A DNA stretch of 64,000 nucleotides from a bacterium (lineage in GTDB: Bacteria; Armatimonadota; Abditibacteriia; Abditibacteriales; Abditibacteriaceae). The stretch spans positions 1 through 64,000 of the forward strand of contig SDZD01000027.1 of the NCBI GenBank assembly GCA_004172935.1, in the 5' to 3' direction. The position numbers and the translations under genes were made by a program. Below are positions 34,049 to 43,813 of this stretch, in pieces. The notes beneath the pieces were generated by a model. The model made no database searches and was not told the DNA's origin. It saw only the letters and a program-made list of their open reading frames with translations. Position 1 is the first letter of the stretch. The number at the start of each line of letters is the position of its first letter.

Positions 34049-36730
34049 TTAGGAGCCAGCAACGCTCGGATTGGTGCTTACGATGCTGAATTCGGTCGTG
34101 GCCGATGTGCTGTTACCAACTTCATCGGTGCCCGTCGCGATCAGCGTGTAGTTACCCGCTGTGAGCGTTGGCCAGATGGAGCGGTTCCATTCGCCGCTGA
34201 TCATCAGGTTGACGGGAAGCGGAGTCGCGTTGGTCGCCCAGTTGTTGCCAACGCCCGTCCAGAATTTGCGGTCACTGGAGCGGCGCAGAGAGATGACCAG
34301 AGTCGAATCGCCTTCGGCATCTGAAACCGTGCCGCTGACGCGGCCCAGTGTCTTCAAGCGGGCGCCAGAGAATGGCACCTGAATGTAGACAGCTGGAGCG
34401 GTCGAATCGACGATAGTGCGTAGCGTGGCTGCTCCCACGTTACCAGCGCGGTCGGTGGCATTGGCCGTGATGATCAAGATGTTGCCCGCGATGCTGGTTT
34501 TGGGAGGATTACCCGACGAACGAGTCCAGGTGGAACCGCTCAGTTGGGTGGTCAATGCTGTTTTGGTACGAGTCCATGCAGTACCGCTCCAATACTGATT
34601 ATCGAACGGACGCTGGATGTAAAGTACGACCGAAGCCACACCTGTTCCGCCTGTATCGGTTGCTGTGCCTTGAATCAGGTCGACATTCAATGCGCTGAAG
34701 CTGGGTTTGGTGATGGCAACTCGTGGTGCCGTCTTATCAAGTGCCCCGGTTTCGTTGTCAACGATGGTCAACACCGCCGTTTGGCGTGTTGGGGCGATGG
34801 TGCCCGTACCAACCAAGTCGTAGAGACGCAGCCCAACCGTTTCGTTGTTTTCGCGGATGGTGTCATCCAAGATGGGAACGGTGAAGGTTTTTACGGTGCT
34901 ATCGCCATTCGCCCACGAGAGGGTGCCTGTGACAGCGGTGTAGTCGGCGCCCGCAGTCGCGGTTCCGGTGGTTGTCGTTTGGTACTTGACCGAGACGGCG
35001 CCAGTGCGGCCCTGATTGTTGCGAACCACGCGCTGAACCGAGATGGTGGCCTGACGACCATTCTCATTGACCGAGTAGGTCGGTTCGGTGAAGGCAATTG
35101 AGCCGATGGGCAGCGGAACTGGTGTCGCTGTGGGAACAGGCGTCACAGTTGGGGCTGGTGTCGGTGTGCCCGCTGGAGTTGTGGTCGGCGTCGGTGTTGG
35201 GTCGATGTAGAGGTTTTCTTTGATTCGCAACACATAGCCCTGAACGGCAGTGGTCGTGTCCAGAGCTACAACGCGCACTACCAAAGGAGTTACCAATGTC
35301 GTCACCTTGACGTTTTCGATTATTTTGGTCGTGCCAATGCCGGTATCGGCAGATGTGGCGATAACCGCACCCGTGTTGCTGAGAATCGAAACCGAGAGGT
35401 TACGCTTGTTGCGTGGATCAAAATCTGAACCCGCCGAGCAGCTACCGTCATCGTTTTGTGGGCCTTCGAGGTAAACCTGACCGCGTGGCACAACCTGAAC
35501 CGTGATGGTGCGATTGAGCGCATCTGGCATGAACTTGAAGTAATCGACATCGGTTGAGGTCGCGTTGATGCTTTGCTCATCGACCGCTTTTTCGCCGTTC
35601 AAGTTTAAAGAACCCAAATCGACGGCATTTTCCAGAGCGTTATTGCGAGGAGTCTGTTCAAAGCCGTCGCCGTAGTTGTATTGGACTGCCTGAATATCGT
35701 CGAGCTGGGGGCCTTTGAAGCCGGAGTTGAGCGCTGGCTCCATTAGCTTGGTGCCGTTGCCGGGGCAGGTGTGTCCCAGACCTAGTCCGTGTCCATGCTC
35801 GTGAGCCAACGTGTTGAACAAGCCGACACCTGTGCCAGCATCGCGGAAGAAGCTGTCCTCGGTATCGAGCATCATGTCGCCGGAGTTCGGGAAGGCATTG
35901 TAGCCCAGAACGCCGTAGTCGCCGTCGATGCGTTTGCCGCCAATGCGAATGTCGGCGCGCACATCCAATGCGCCTGGCGATGAGAAGATGGGGGCGCCGT
36001 CGTCGTAATTGACTTCGACGTAGTGGATGCCCGTCAACTTCTCGTAGCGAGCGAACATGTCGCGGATTACCTGACGGAAGGATTCTTCGCTTCCATAGGT
36101 GGTGGCTGCCCACGCCCGTATGTTGGATACGGCGCCGTTGGCGTCATTTTCGCGTGCCCCATCCTTTGCCAGGTTCCAGGTGAGGGTGAAGGGAGCGCCC
36201 GCTGCAATAGAGGGGTTGGACGCAGTTTGTGTCCAACGTGCGCCGCCATCGGTGCGCAACTCGTTGTTGCCCGCGCGGAGCGAACGGCTGGCGAGGCTCA
36301 GCGATTTTCCAATTTTGGAGAAGGCGCTGATAACTGCGGGCTTGGTTCCAGGTGCAAAGCAAGGCTCGATGACCGTGTGCCCTTTGCGTGCATCCAACAA
36401 CATTTGGCGTGCCACGCGACGATCTGCCGCTGGCAAAAGTGCCCATTCCGCTTTCGACAAAACACGGGACATCTCCTCGTAGGAGCCGGGTTTTGCATTG
36501 TCAACGGGGTGCAGTTTGAAGGCGAACAAAGCTAAGTCGCCCTTCGAATAGTCGCCCTCCTCAGAAGCGTGAAAGCTGCTGAGTTGGAGATTGGGATCGT
36601 GAGAGTTTGCCGCTGCCTTAACCGTTTCGCTGGGAAGTGGTTTCAGCGAATAAGCCAGGCCAAAGGCACTCAATATTGTAAGAACCGTCCCAACTGACTT
36701 GAGACGAAATGTTTTGGGTTGACGGAGCAT
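34049..36730 (-). CDS. Secreted matrixin-like zinc metalloprotease with Calx-beta and Ig-like domains
   Basis: An 893-aa protein with an N-terminal membrane/signal segment (~12-30). The metzincin site HEHGHGLGLGH (His310, Glu311, His314, His320) and a downstream Met-turn in KLMEPALN mark an M10/matrixin-type catalytic domain (~165-350). A beta-rich domain (PPC-like, ~365-510) is followed by a Pro/Thr repeat linker (~515-545). A Calx-beta domain (~548-655, VNENGRQATISVQR, GTATAGADYTAVTGTLSWANGD) and two Ig-like repeats (~665-890) complete it. This is a large extracellular or surface multidomain protease; the Calx-beta and Ig parts probably bind or space. No dedicated secretion gene is adjacent. 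Confidence 0.87.
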   Translation of the reverse strand: MLRQPKTFRLKSVGTVLTILSAFGLAYSLKPLPSETVKAAANSHDPNLQLSSFHASEEGDYSKGDLALFAFKLHPVDNAKPGSYEEMSRVLSKAEWALLPAADRRVARQMLLDARKGHTVIEPCFAPGTKPAVISAFSKIGKSLSLASRSLRAGNNELRTDGGARWTQTASNPSIAAGAPFTLTWNLAKDGARENDANGAVSNIRAWAATTYGSEESFRQVIRDMFARYEKLTGIHYVEVNYDDGAPIFSSPGALDVRADIRIGGKRIDGDYGVLGYNAFPNSGDMMLDTEDSFFRDAGTGVGLFNTLAHEHGHGLGLGHTCPGNGTKLMEPALNSGFKGPQLDDIQAVQYNYGDGFEQTPRNNALENAVDLGSLNLNGEKAVDEQSINATSTDVDYFKFMPDALNRTITVQVVPRGQVYLEGPQNDDGSCSAGSDFDPRNKRNLSVSILSNTGAVIATSADTGIGTTKIIENVKVTTLVTPLVVRVVALDTTTAVQGYVLRIKENLYIDPTPTPTTTPAGTPTPAPTVTPVPTATPVPLPIGSIAFTEPTYSVNENGRQATISVQRVVRNNQGRTGAVSVKYQTTTTGTATAGADYTAVTGTLSWANGDSTVKTFTVPILDDTIRENNETVGLRLYDLVGTGTIAPTRQTAVLTIVDNETGALDKTAPRVAITKPSFSALNVDLIQGTATDTGGTGVASVVLYIQRPFDNQYWSGTAWTRTKTALTTQLSGSTWTRSSGNPPKTSIAGNILIITANATDRAGNVGAATLRTIVDSTAPAVYIQVPFSGARLKTLGRVSGTVSDAEGDSTLVISLRRSSDRKFWTGVGNNWATNATPLPVNLMISGEWNRSIWPTLTAGNYTLIATGTDEVGNSTSATTEFSIVSTNPSVAGS

Positions 36731-36918
36731 ATCCTAGGGTAAAAGATGGATGCGACAGAATGATTAGGACGCCTTCCAATTATATCTTTTTTGCCTTGTC
36801 TCACGCCACTACAAATAGCGATTTACTAGGGCTAATCGAAACCCTTCACTGGTATATCAACAGAGCCTATTTGGCTTTATATTAAGGGACGATTGCGGAC
36901 TTGTAAATGGCGGGAGTT

Positions 36919-39579
36919 TTAGCGAGATCGTAAATAAATTGGCTCCGCACCAACCGAAATACGCCCATCTTTCGCGGCCATAGGGTTGCCCCATACATCC
37001 AGTGCCTCAAACCCACGGGGAACAGTAAGCGATTGGGCTTCGCCGTTGCTCCACACGACATCGACTTCGCGCCCGCCGCTTTCGCTTGCGGTAGGCATAA
37101 AGGCATAGGCCGTCAATCCCTTGCCGAGTGCCTTCGCTTTGGGAGTGCCTCTTCCATCGACCAGGCTGGCTAACACTGCTCGCGCCACCAGAAGCGGGCG
37201 CGGCGCGAAATCGTGTTCGAGCGCCCGATACATAGGATCGCCCATCGGGGTGCCCGAATGGACGGCGTACACGAAGAAATGCTTTACACCTGCCGCTAGT
37301 GAGGCCACATCGTAGCGCACCATGTAGGCCGCCTGTGAGTTAAAGGGCAGGCCTCCCGTTGAAGGCGCGTAAAACGAGCCTATGGCTCCCGGCCCACCTT
37401 CGGTGTTCCATAGCGGTTTGACTGGCCCGGCAGCTTTTTGAAGTTCGCGAAAATGGGTGGCGTTGTTTGCGACTCGCGAACCCGCACCGCCCGCGAGGGC
37501 ATCGTTGTAGTCGTGGAACGAAAAGACATCGAACGCCGAAGTGCCCGACTTGGCGAGCACCGGTTTCGTCCAGGTGTCGTCGTGACCAGAGAAGGTATCG
37601 ACGCCCACAACCGTCACACCAGCATTAGCGCGGTGCGCTTCCTCGTTGGCTGCGGCCATAAATTGGGCGTACAGTTCGGGCGTGGCGTTGGGATTTTTGG
37701 AGTTAATCCACCAGTCGCCCCACGGCTCGTTCCATATCTCCCAATTGTCGATGCGGCCTTTGTAGTGCCCCACCACGGTTTTGACGTAGGTGTGCCACTT
37801 ATCGAGGGCATCGGGTTTGTCGGGGATATTCCAAATTCCCCAGTAGCCGCCCTCGCGCGGCTGAGTCGAAGTCCATTTCGGCGCACCATCCAACATTCCC
37901 AACACTGCCAGTCCCGCTGCATGTGCCCGGTTCACCTGTTCGTCATAGAACTCGAAGCGTCCCTCTTCAGGTTCGGCGATGGGCCATTTGCCAATCATGG
38001 ATGAGTCGTGCAAGCGCACGAAGCGCTGGCCCAAATCACGCGCCACTTCGATATATGTCGGGGCGAAGGGGATGTGGAGTCCGAAATAGGATTGCGCGGG
38101 ATTGCTGAGTTTCTTGGGGTAGGGCACACGCGCCCACACGAAATCGGTTGCCTGTGAAAGCGGCTGCCCCTTGGCATCTTGCAAGGTAGCCCGCAATTTC
38201 CAGATGCCCAATTTGGCTGAGCGAAAGGGAGGACCCGCAATTGGGCCGAAAGGAAGGTTTACTGAGGCTGTAAGAGGCGTCTGGGGGTTCCACGGCGCGA
38301 ACTTTTGCGGAGGAAGTGGAGTTTCGTGTCCGTTGACATCTACCACCGACAAGCTAAAGCGGGCATTTGGTGGCGGGGCGGGTGCGACTTCGATGCGCAC
38401 GATGCTCTGATCAACTGGAAAGAAGAGATTGCCTTTGCGCGCTCCTCTGATTGCGATTTCGTAGGGGGCAGCGGGCACATAATTGGGCGAAGTTTTGTCG
38501 CCCTCTTCGAGCATGGCGCCATCAATGGCAACATCGCGCTGTCCTGCGCCTTTTTGCGAGGGAAAATGCACGCGCAAACGGTAGGCGTCGAGCAGGGGAG
38601 GAGTGAACGTCCACGTTACTCGTTTCCACTCTTGGCCCGCTTGCTGATAGGAGCGCAATTCGCTGCCATCCAGTTCGAGTGAGAGAGGGACATCAGGCCC
38701 CAGGGTGCGCACCCACAGCGAAAAGGTGTGTGGTACGCCAAATCGCATCGGTGTCACGGGGGCGGTGATGGCCCCATCACAGTCGGGCGCAATTTGCAAG
38801 GCCGCGCACCTTCCTCCTTGCGCAGCATCTCCGTGGACGTTCATCAAATTGAAGTCGCGCCACACCACGCGCGGGTCGCCTTCGACTCGCGCATTCCAAC
38901 CGCCCGAAATGCCGCTCTCGAATGAGCCGTTGGGCATCAAATTACCGGTTTGAGGCTTTTGATTCGAGACTTCGTTGGTGACATCATCGAGCGTGGCGTC
39001 GTCCACAAAGAAGGTGGTCGGCTCGGTCACGCGCAGCATCAAAAATACATCGGCATCTTCGGTGGCCTTGCCCAACACCGAAAAACGCTGCCATTCGGCG
39101 GAAAGTCCTGCTGAAGCCGCGCCGTAATTGCTGTAGGGCGCCGCTGCCTGTTGGAATTGCACCGTCAGACGCGAACCGGGGTTTCCGCGCAGCCATACCG
39201 AGAAGCGATAAAGGTGGCCTTTTTGGAAGTGCGCTGTTTGCGCGAATTGGGCGGCGCCTCCACCAACTCGCGACACGGCGATGCGCTGGCTGCTTTGGCC
39301 GCTATGAGGATTGGTCTTCTCAAGCGCATAAGAAACGCCGATGTCGGCCCAACTCGAATTATCATCCCATGCGCGCGCTAACTGGCCCGTACCCAGCCAG
39401 CCATTACCGTTGGGGGCGGTGTTGTTTAATGTTGTGCCCGCTTCCTCGAAACCGGGGTTCTGAAGGGGAAGTGACTGGGCCTGTGCGCCATGTCCGGCTG
39501 CCAGCAACGCCATCAACAAAGGAGGGAGAAATTTCACTACTGGAGTTGGAGCAATAATCTTTGGCTTCGAGGCGCCCAC
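36919..39579 (-). CDS. Secreted clan-A (GH39/GH5-like) glycosidase with N-terminal carbohydrate-binding-like modules
   Basis: An 886-aa protein with a signal peptide (~1-35, ending GAQAQS). Two CBM4/9-like beta-sandwiches are at ~38-200 (NPGFEEAG...) and ~212-365 (NGSFESGISGGWNA). A beta region is followed by a TIM barrel (~490-800) with acid/base Glu618 in WEIWNEPW and nucleophile Glu727 in LWNTEGG, at the strand 4 and 7 positions of clan GH-A. GH39 is the closest family by feel (xylosidase/iduronidase/glucosidase), but this is not certain. The stop codon of the IMPase gene upstream is 6 bp from its start, so the two are co-transcribed. Confidence 0.85.
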   Translation of the reverse strand: MGASKPKIIAPTPVVKFLPPLLMALLAAGHGAQAQSLPLQNPGFEEAGTTLNNTAPNGNGWLGTGQLARAWDDNSSWADIGVSYALEKTNPHSGQSSQRIAVSRVGGGAAQFAQTAHFQKGHLYRFSVWLRGNPGSRLTVQFQQAAAPYSNYGAASAGLSAEWQRFSVLGKATEDADVFLMLRVTEPTTFFVDDATLDDVTNEVSNQKPQTGNLMPNGSFESGISGGWNARVEGDPRVVWRDFNLMNVHGDAAQGGRCAALQIAPDCDGAITAPVTPMRFGVPHTFSLWVRTLGPDVPLSLELDGSELRSYQQAGQEWKRVTWTFTPPLLDAYRLRVHFPSQKGAGQRDVAIDGAMLEEGDKTSPNYVPAAPYEIAIRGARKGNLFFPVDQSIVRIEVAPAPPPNARFSLSVVDVNGHETPLPPQKFAPWNPQTPLTASVNLPFGPIAGPPFRSAKLGIWKLRATLQDAKGQPLSQATDFVWARVPYPKKLSNPAQSYFGLHIPFAPTYIEVARDLGQRFVRLHDSSMIGKWPIAEPEEGRFEFYDEQVNRAHAAGLAVLGMLDGAPKWTSTQPREGGYWGIWNIPDKPDALDKWHTYVKTVVGHYKGRIDNWEIWNEPWGDWWINSKNPNATPELYAQFMAAANEEAHRANAGVTVVGVDTFSGHDDTWTKPVLAKSGTSAFDVFSFHDYNDALAGGAGSRVANNATHFRELQKAAGPVKPLWNTEGGPGAIGSFYAPSTGGLPFNSQAAYMVRYDVASLAAGVKHFFVYAVHSGTPMGDPMYRALEHDFAPRPLLVARAVLASLVDGRGTPKAKALGKGLTAYAFMPTASESGGREVDVVWSNGEAQSLTVPRGFEALDVWGNPMAAKDGRISVGAEPIYLRSR

Positions 39580-39585
39580 ATGCCT

Positions 39586-40602
39586 TTAAAAATGCTCTTT
39601 GACCAACCGCCTTAGCACTGGGCGCACCTGTTCGGCCAGCGTCTCGTTGGCGAAGGCCATCCATACCACCGAACTGGTGGTATCAAGCGGGGCCGAGAGC
39701 GCTGTGCCATCGGGAGCTTCGACAATGCCGCCCGCCTCTTGCAGCAAAAACGCGGTGCAGATGTCGTAGGGGTGGCAAACCAGCGAGGAATCGAAGCCCA
39801 ATCTGGCGTAAGCGAGCGGGCGCAAATCGCCTTGCATTCGGTCGTGTCCGACCAGAATTTCGAACATCTGCCCTCCCGTCGAGATGTACTGGTCGTCGAA
39901 GATAACCGGTGAGGGGCTACTGTTAAGTCCAATCAGTTCGTCCCACAGCTCTTCCTCTACTCCGGCCATCAGGGCTTTGCCTTCGGGGAAAAAGCGCGCT
40001 AACGCCGCGAAGCCATGCCGGAAATCCTGTGCTGTCGAGGGTTGTGGTATCCATGCGGTTTTCGAGCCGTCCAGCACATTAATACGCTCGCACACAAGGC
40101 CATCGCGCCCACAACCGCGCACTCCCGACACTTGATCGGCTAAATAGGCTTTAGAGGTAGGCAGTTCGCTCATGGCTGCAATGGTGATGTCGCGTAGGTC
40201 GGTCGCCTCGCCTTTTTGTGGCGCGAGCGCGGCCAGACTCCACGCGCTACGCTTGTCGTACATGATGCCGCGCGTGCCATCAATCGGGTCGAGGATGCAC
40301 TTCCATTTGGTGTCTTCAACGCGAACTGAGTCGGGAAAGCAAACCGACTCGCCATCTTCCAGTCCTTCCATCACAAGTTCGACGGGTTCGCTTGTAGGCC
40401 ATTGGCGCGCGAACCATTCCATGATGGCCTCTTCCGAGACGCGGTCAATGGCGTAGATGGTATCGGCGCTGGTTTGGCCCGCGACGCGCGCGAACTCTGT
40501 CGCGTCGTTTTGGGTGCGCGCCGCCAACAGCGCGTCACGAATCGAGTCTTGAAGGTCGCAGAGCAGCGAACGTAAATAATCGGGATCGGCAGACGTAGAC
40601 AT
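39586..40602 (-). CDS. Inositol monophosphatase family protein
   Basis: A 338-aa Mg-dependent phosphatase-fold protein. Metal-binding motif ILDPIDGTRGIMYDKRSAWS (DPIDGT) near residue 104 and an upstream Glu in VMEGLEDGES are present. The second motif is altered: the usual W-D-x-A is CHPYDICTAFLLQEAGGIVEAPDG, with Asp kept. Likely hydrolyses a sugar or nucleotide monophosphate; substrate unknown. Shares a transcript with the secreted glycosidase. Confidence 0.87.
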   Translation of the reverse strand: MSTSADPDYLRSLLCDLQDSIRDALLAARTQNDATEFARVAGQTSADTIYAIDRVSEEAIMEWFARQWPTSEPVELVMEGLEDGESVCFPDSVRVEDTKWKCILDPIDGTRGIMYDKRSAWSLAALAPQKGEATDLRDITIAAMSELPTSKAYLADQVSGVRGCGRDGLVCERINVLDGSKTAWIPQPSTAQDFRHGFAALARFFPEGKALMAGVEEELWDELIGLNSSPSPVIFDDQYISTGGQMFEILVGHDRMQGDLRPLAYARLGFDSSLVCHPYDICTAFLLQEAGGIVEAPDGTALSAPLDTTSSVVWMAFANETLAEQVRPVLRRLVKEHF

Positions 40603-40647
40603 AATGGGTTCAACCTTATGTTACCTCTATGAAGCGGAGATTATTCG

Positions 40648-41910
40648 TTAAATTACCAGTTCAAGCTTCGCTTTTTTAGGCAGTGGCCCAAGCGCTACCA
40701 GTTGAAAGGCGTCGGCGCGAAATATTTGTCCCGCTATGTTCTGCACATCGGCGAGCGAAACTCGCTCGAACCTTTCCAGCGTTTCTTCGAGCGAAATTTG
40801 AGTGCCCCAGGTGAACTCGTTGCGCGCCAATCTGCTCATGCGCGCCCCCAAACTTTCTTCCGAAAGAATCATGTTGATGCGTGCCATGCGCTTGGCGCGC
40901 TTGAGTTCGCTTTCTTTGACCCCATTTTCGCGTACTTTGGTGAGTTCGCGCCCGATAATAGCTACAGTTTTGCGCGCGTTTTCTGGCGCGACGCTGGTTT
41001 CCAGCGCCCAGTAGCCGCCCGCGCGAAAATTAGCGCTGGCTCCGCCGAGCGAATAGCACAGGCCGCGCTTTTCCCGTATTTCCTGAAACAGTCGGCTTGA
41101 ATAGCCGCCTGTCAAAATGGAGTCGAGCAGCCAAAGCGAGAAACGCCGATCATCGGTGGCGCCAAAGGTAGGGGCGCCCATCAGCAAATGCACGCCTTCG
41201 GTGTCGTCGCGCTCAACGCGATTCTGCGACGCGGCGACGGGCGGGTTTTGCAGCGGGGCTGCGTCGGCGCTTTGGTGAAGTCCGCGCAGAAACTTCTCGA
41301 CCCACTGCACGACTTTCTCGTGGACAACTGCGCCTGTCACTGCGATCACGCAGCGCGAGGGCGAGTAGAAGCGGCTCATGAAGTTGCTCAGGTCGCCCGC
41401 TTTGAGCGCCGCGACCGTTTCGCTTTGCCCCAGAATCGGGCGTCCCCAGGCCGAGGCGGGCCACAGTTGCTCTAAGAACAAATCCTCGACGCGCTCTTCG
41501 GGAGCGTCCATCGAGCCGCGAATTTCTTCCAGTACCACGCCCTTCTCGATTTCGAGAAGTTCTTCATCGAGCAGAGGTTCTGTTGCGAACTCGCACATCA
41601 GCGCCAACGCTTCGCGCAGGTGTTCGCCCAACACCTTGACGTGGAAACACACGAATTCGCGTTCGGTGAAGGCGTTCATGCCACCGCCCAAGTCATCCAT
41701 CAGGGCTGCGATACGCATCATCGAGTGACGTTTGGTGCCTTTAAACACCATGTGTTCGAGAAGGTGAGCCAATCCTTGCTCCTGTTCCGATTCGAATGCG
41801 CAACCCGCCTCGAACCACACACCAATCGAAGCCGACTGGGCATCCTGAATTTTTTCGGTCAATACCCGAACACCGCTGGGGAGAGTCGTTTTCTTGAATT
41901 GTGCTTGCAT
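40648..41910 (-). CDS. M16 family zinc peptidase
   Basis: A 420-aa pitrilysin/processing-peptidase-like protein. The inverted zinc motif HLLEH (His49, Glu52, His53) and the distal Glu in LLEIEKGVVLEEI are present. An R/Y pair typical of the C-terminal half appears as GGYSSRLFQEIREKRGLCYSLG. The start ATG at 41910 is preferred because it begins at the conserved first strand (TTLPSGVRVLTEK). Cytosolic or periplasmic location unclear; no signal peptide seen. Confidence 0.9.
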   Translation of the reverse strand: MQAQFKKTTLPSGVRVLTEKIQDAQSASIGVWFEAGCAFESEQEQGLAHLLEHMVFKGTKRHSMMRIAALMDDLGGGMNAFTEREFVCFHVKVLGEHLREALALMCEFATEPLLDEELLEIEKGVVLEEIRGSMDAPEERVEDLFLEQLWPASAWGRPILGQSETVAALKAGDLSNFMSRFYSPSRCVIAVTGAVVHEKVVQWVEKFLRGLHQSADAAPLQNPPVAASQNRVERDDTEGVHLLMGAPTFGATDDRRFSLWLLDSILTGGYSSRLFQEIREKRGLCYSLGGASANFRAGGYWALETSVAPENARKTVAIIGRELTKVRENGVKESELKRAKRMARINMILSEESLGARMSRLARNEFTWGTQISLEETLERFERVSLADVQNIAGQIFRADAFQLVALGPLPKKAKLELVI

Positions 41911-42052
41911 CGAATGAAAAAAGTATGAGGATGGTAGAGGTTTGACGCTCAAAGAGTTTGCAAAGGGAGTTCAAAACGCTTTTGGCGAAGCACGCGGCGA
42001 GTCGGTAGTGCCATTCACTCTTTGCCGTCCGGGGAACCAGAAGTCGCGCCGC

Positions 42053-43504
42053 TTACTTGTTGGCGTTCTCGGCGACTTTGACTCTTTGCGGGCACGCCGT
42101 CACAAAGGCAGTCAGGAAGCCGTCTTCGAGAGTAGGCGGGTAGTAACTCTGGGCTGTCGAGAAGGGCAGCGATTTCGAGGTGCCGTCGGTGTAGCCCTCA
42201 ATATAAACCTCGCCCTCGTGGGCTTCGGCGATCTGGCGAACCGACAGCAAACCTAAGCCTGTGCCTTCGATTTGGGCGTGATTGTCAAGTCGGCCAAAGG
42301 GGACGAAAAGATTGTCGGCTTCTTCGCGCGAAATTCCCTTACCTACTTTGCCTTGATCGAGGATGGCAATCAAAACGTACTCATCGTGTAGGCACCATTT
42401 GATACGCACCTCGCCATCGCTGTATTTGAGAGCGTTGCCGATGAGGTTCATGAACACCGTGACGATTCGCATTTCGTCCACACACACTTCGATGTCCTCG
42501 CCATCGAAAGTGATGTGGCGCCCGGCGGCAAATTTGGGTTTTTGATAGTGCGCGCCTGCCTCGATTAATTCGCGTAGGCTCACCGATTTGAGTTCGACGG
42601 GAACGGCTTTACCTTCCAGAACGCGCGTTTGCTCTAGCAACGATAGGCGCAAGTAGTTGAGCATCTGCGCGCCGTTGGTAATCATTTCGGCGAAAACACG
42701 CACGAGTTCTCTATCAATGTCGTCATCGTCGGCGATGTCAATCAGTGTTTGCGCGCCGCCCTGCACCGTCGTCAAAGGGTTGCCCAAATCGTGAACGATG
42801 CCACCGATGGCTTGACTGAGGATGTGCAGCATCTTCTCGGTCTGTTCACGCTTCTGGCGCTCGGTGTTGCGCTCCTGCTGTAGCACATATTTGGTCAAAA
42901 ACTCGTTGCGCTCGAACCGCTCACTTCTGAGGGTGAACATGAGCGGCACCGCCATGAGTACCACGGCTATCGCCGAAATGCCCGCGACCTCCTGCCACTC
43001 CCAGCGGCCATATCGCACCGAATCGGAGATGATTCCTATCGCGCCCAATATCAAGATGCCGAGCAGTTGCAACGACAGCCAGCGTATTTGTAGGCGCTGA
43101 AGCCGAAATAAGATCAGTACAAAGTAGGCCGCGACAAAGGGAATCGAGAATTCGTTGGATTTAAAAAGCAGCGCAGCCAGCGAAATTAAAGTTGCAACTA
43201 CTAGGCACGACTGCCAATAGCGAACGAAATTGCGGTGAAACGCCACAAATACTAGCGACAGATGGATGCTGCCCGCCAGGATAAGTACAAATATCTTCGA
43301 GTGCGGGATAATAAAGCCGCCATCGCTGATGACATGGAGTAGCGCCGCGAGGACGCTGAGGCCCGCTGTCAGAAAGATGCTGGCTCGAACCGTCGAGCGC
43401 ATCCGCGAATAGTAGCTTTCTTGAAAAGTGCGCTCAACTTCCGCCGGAAATCTTAATTGACGAATGAAGGCTTGGCCCCTGGCCTTTGTCATTTTGATTT
43501 CCAT
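42053..43504 (-). CDS. Membrane sensor histidine kinase, orphan
   Basis: A 483-aa protein. Five to six membrane helices in the first ~195 residues form the sensor part with no large extracytoplasmic domain. The coiled-coil linker is at ~200-230, and the H-box has phospho-acceptor His238 in GGIVHDLGNPLTTVQGG. HATPase: N-box NLIGNALKYSD, G1-like ILDQGKVGKGIS, F-box LFVPFG, and G2 GTGLGLLSV. No response regulator gene is next to it. An alternative ATG at residue 5 (43492) is possible. Confidence 0.88.
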   Translation of the reverse strand: MEIKMTKARGQAFIRQLRFPAEVERTFQESYYSRMRSTVRASIFLTAGLSVLAALLHVISDGGFIIPHSKIFVLILAGSIHLSLVFVAFHRNFVRYWQSCLVVATLISLAALLFKSNEFSIPFVAAYFVLILFRLQRLQIRWLSLQLLGILILGAIGIISDSVRYGRWEWQEVAGISAIAVVLMAVPLMFTLRSERFERNEFLTKYVLQQERNTERQKREQTEKMLHILSQAIGGIVHDLGNPLTTVQGGAQTLIDIADDDDIDRELVRVFAEMITNGAQMLNYLRLSLLEQTRVLEGKAVPVELKSVSLRELIEAGAHYQKPKFAAGRHITFDGEDIEVCVDEMRIVTVFMNLIGNALKYSDGEVRIKWCLHDEYVLIAILDQGKVGKGISREEADNLFVPFGRLDNHAQIEGTGLGLLSVRQIAEAHEGEVYIEGYTDGTSKSLPFSTAQSYYPPTLEDGFLTAFVTACPQRVKVAENANK

Positions 43505-43813
43505 GCTTCAAAGTCTCTTTTTCTCACTTTATTTTAGGGGGCGCACACACCCTGACTATACCGCCCCAACCCAACTGCAAAACAGTTTGTCCGGCCTGCG
43601 AGTTAGCATCCCGAACCCACTATGTGAATCCTTATAATCAGTGTCGCGGGACAGAGAGAAAAATGCACGTCGTTGGAGCCGTTTCTTCTTGTTTTGGCTG
43701 ACTCTTCTTGGACGCTTTTCTCAAAGCCACTGACAACATTATCTGACACACAGATTGTCGTGTAGTGTTGTGTTTATAAGTCCGTAACACTGCCTCTATA
43801 AACTCGCCCACCA
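43505..43813. other. intergenic region, divergent promoters
   Basis: 309 bp between the histidine kinase and the isoaspartyl peptidase. TATAAA at about 43796 lies 11 nt before the peptidase GTG. Nothing else was recognised; a 60-codon minus-strand frame here looks accidental. Confidence 0.5.
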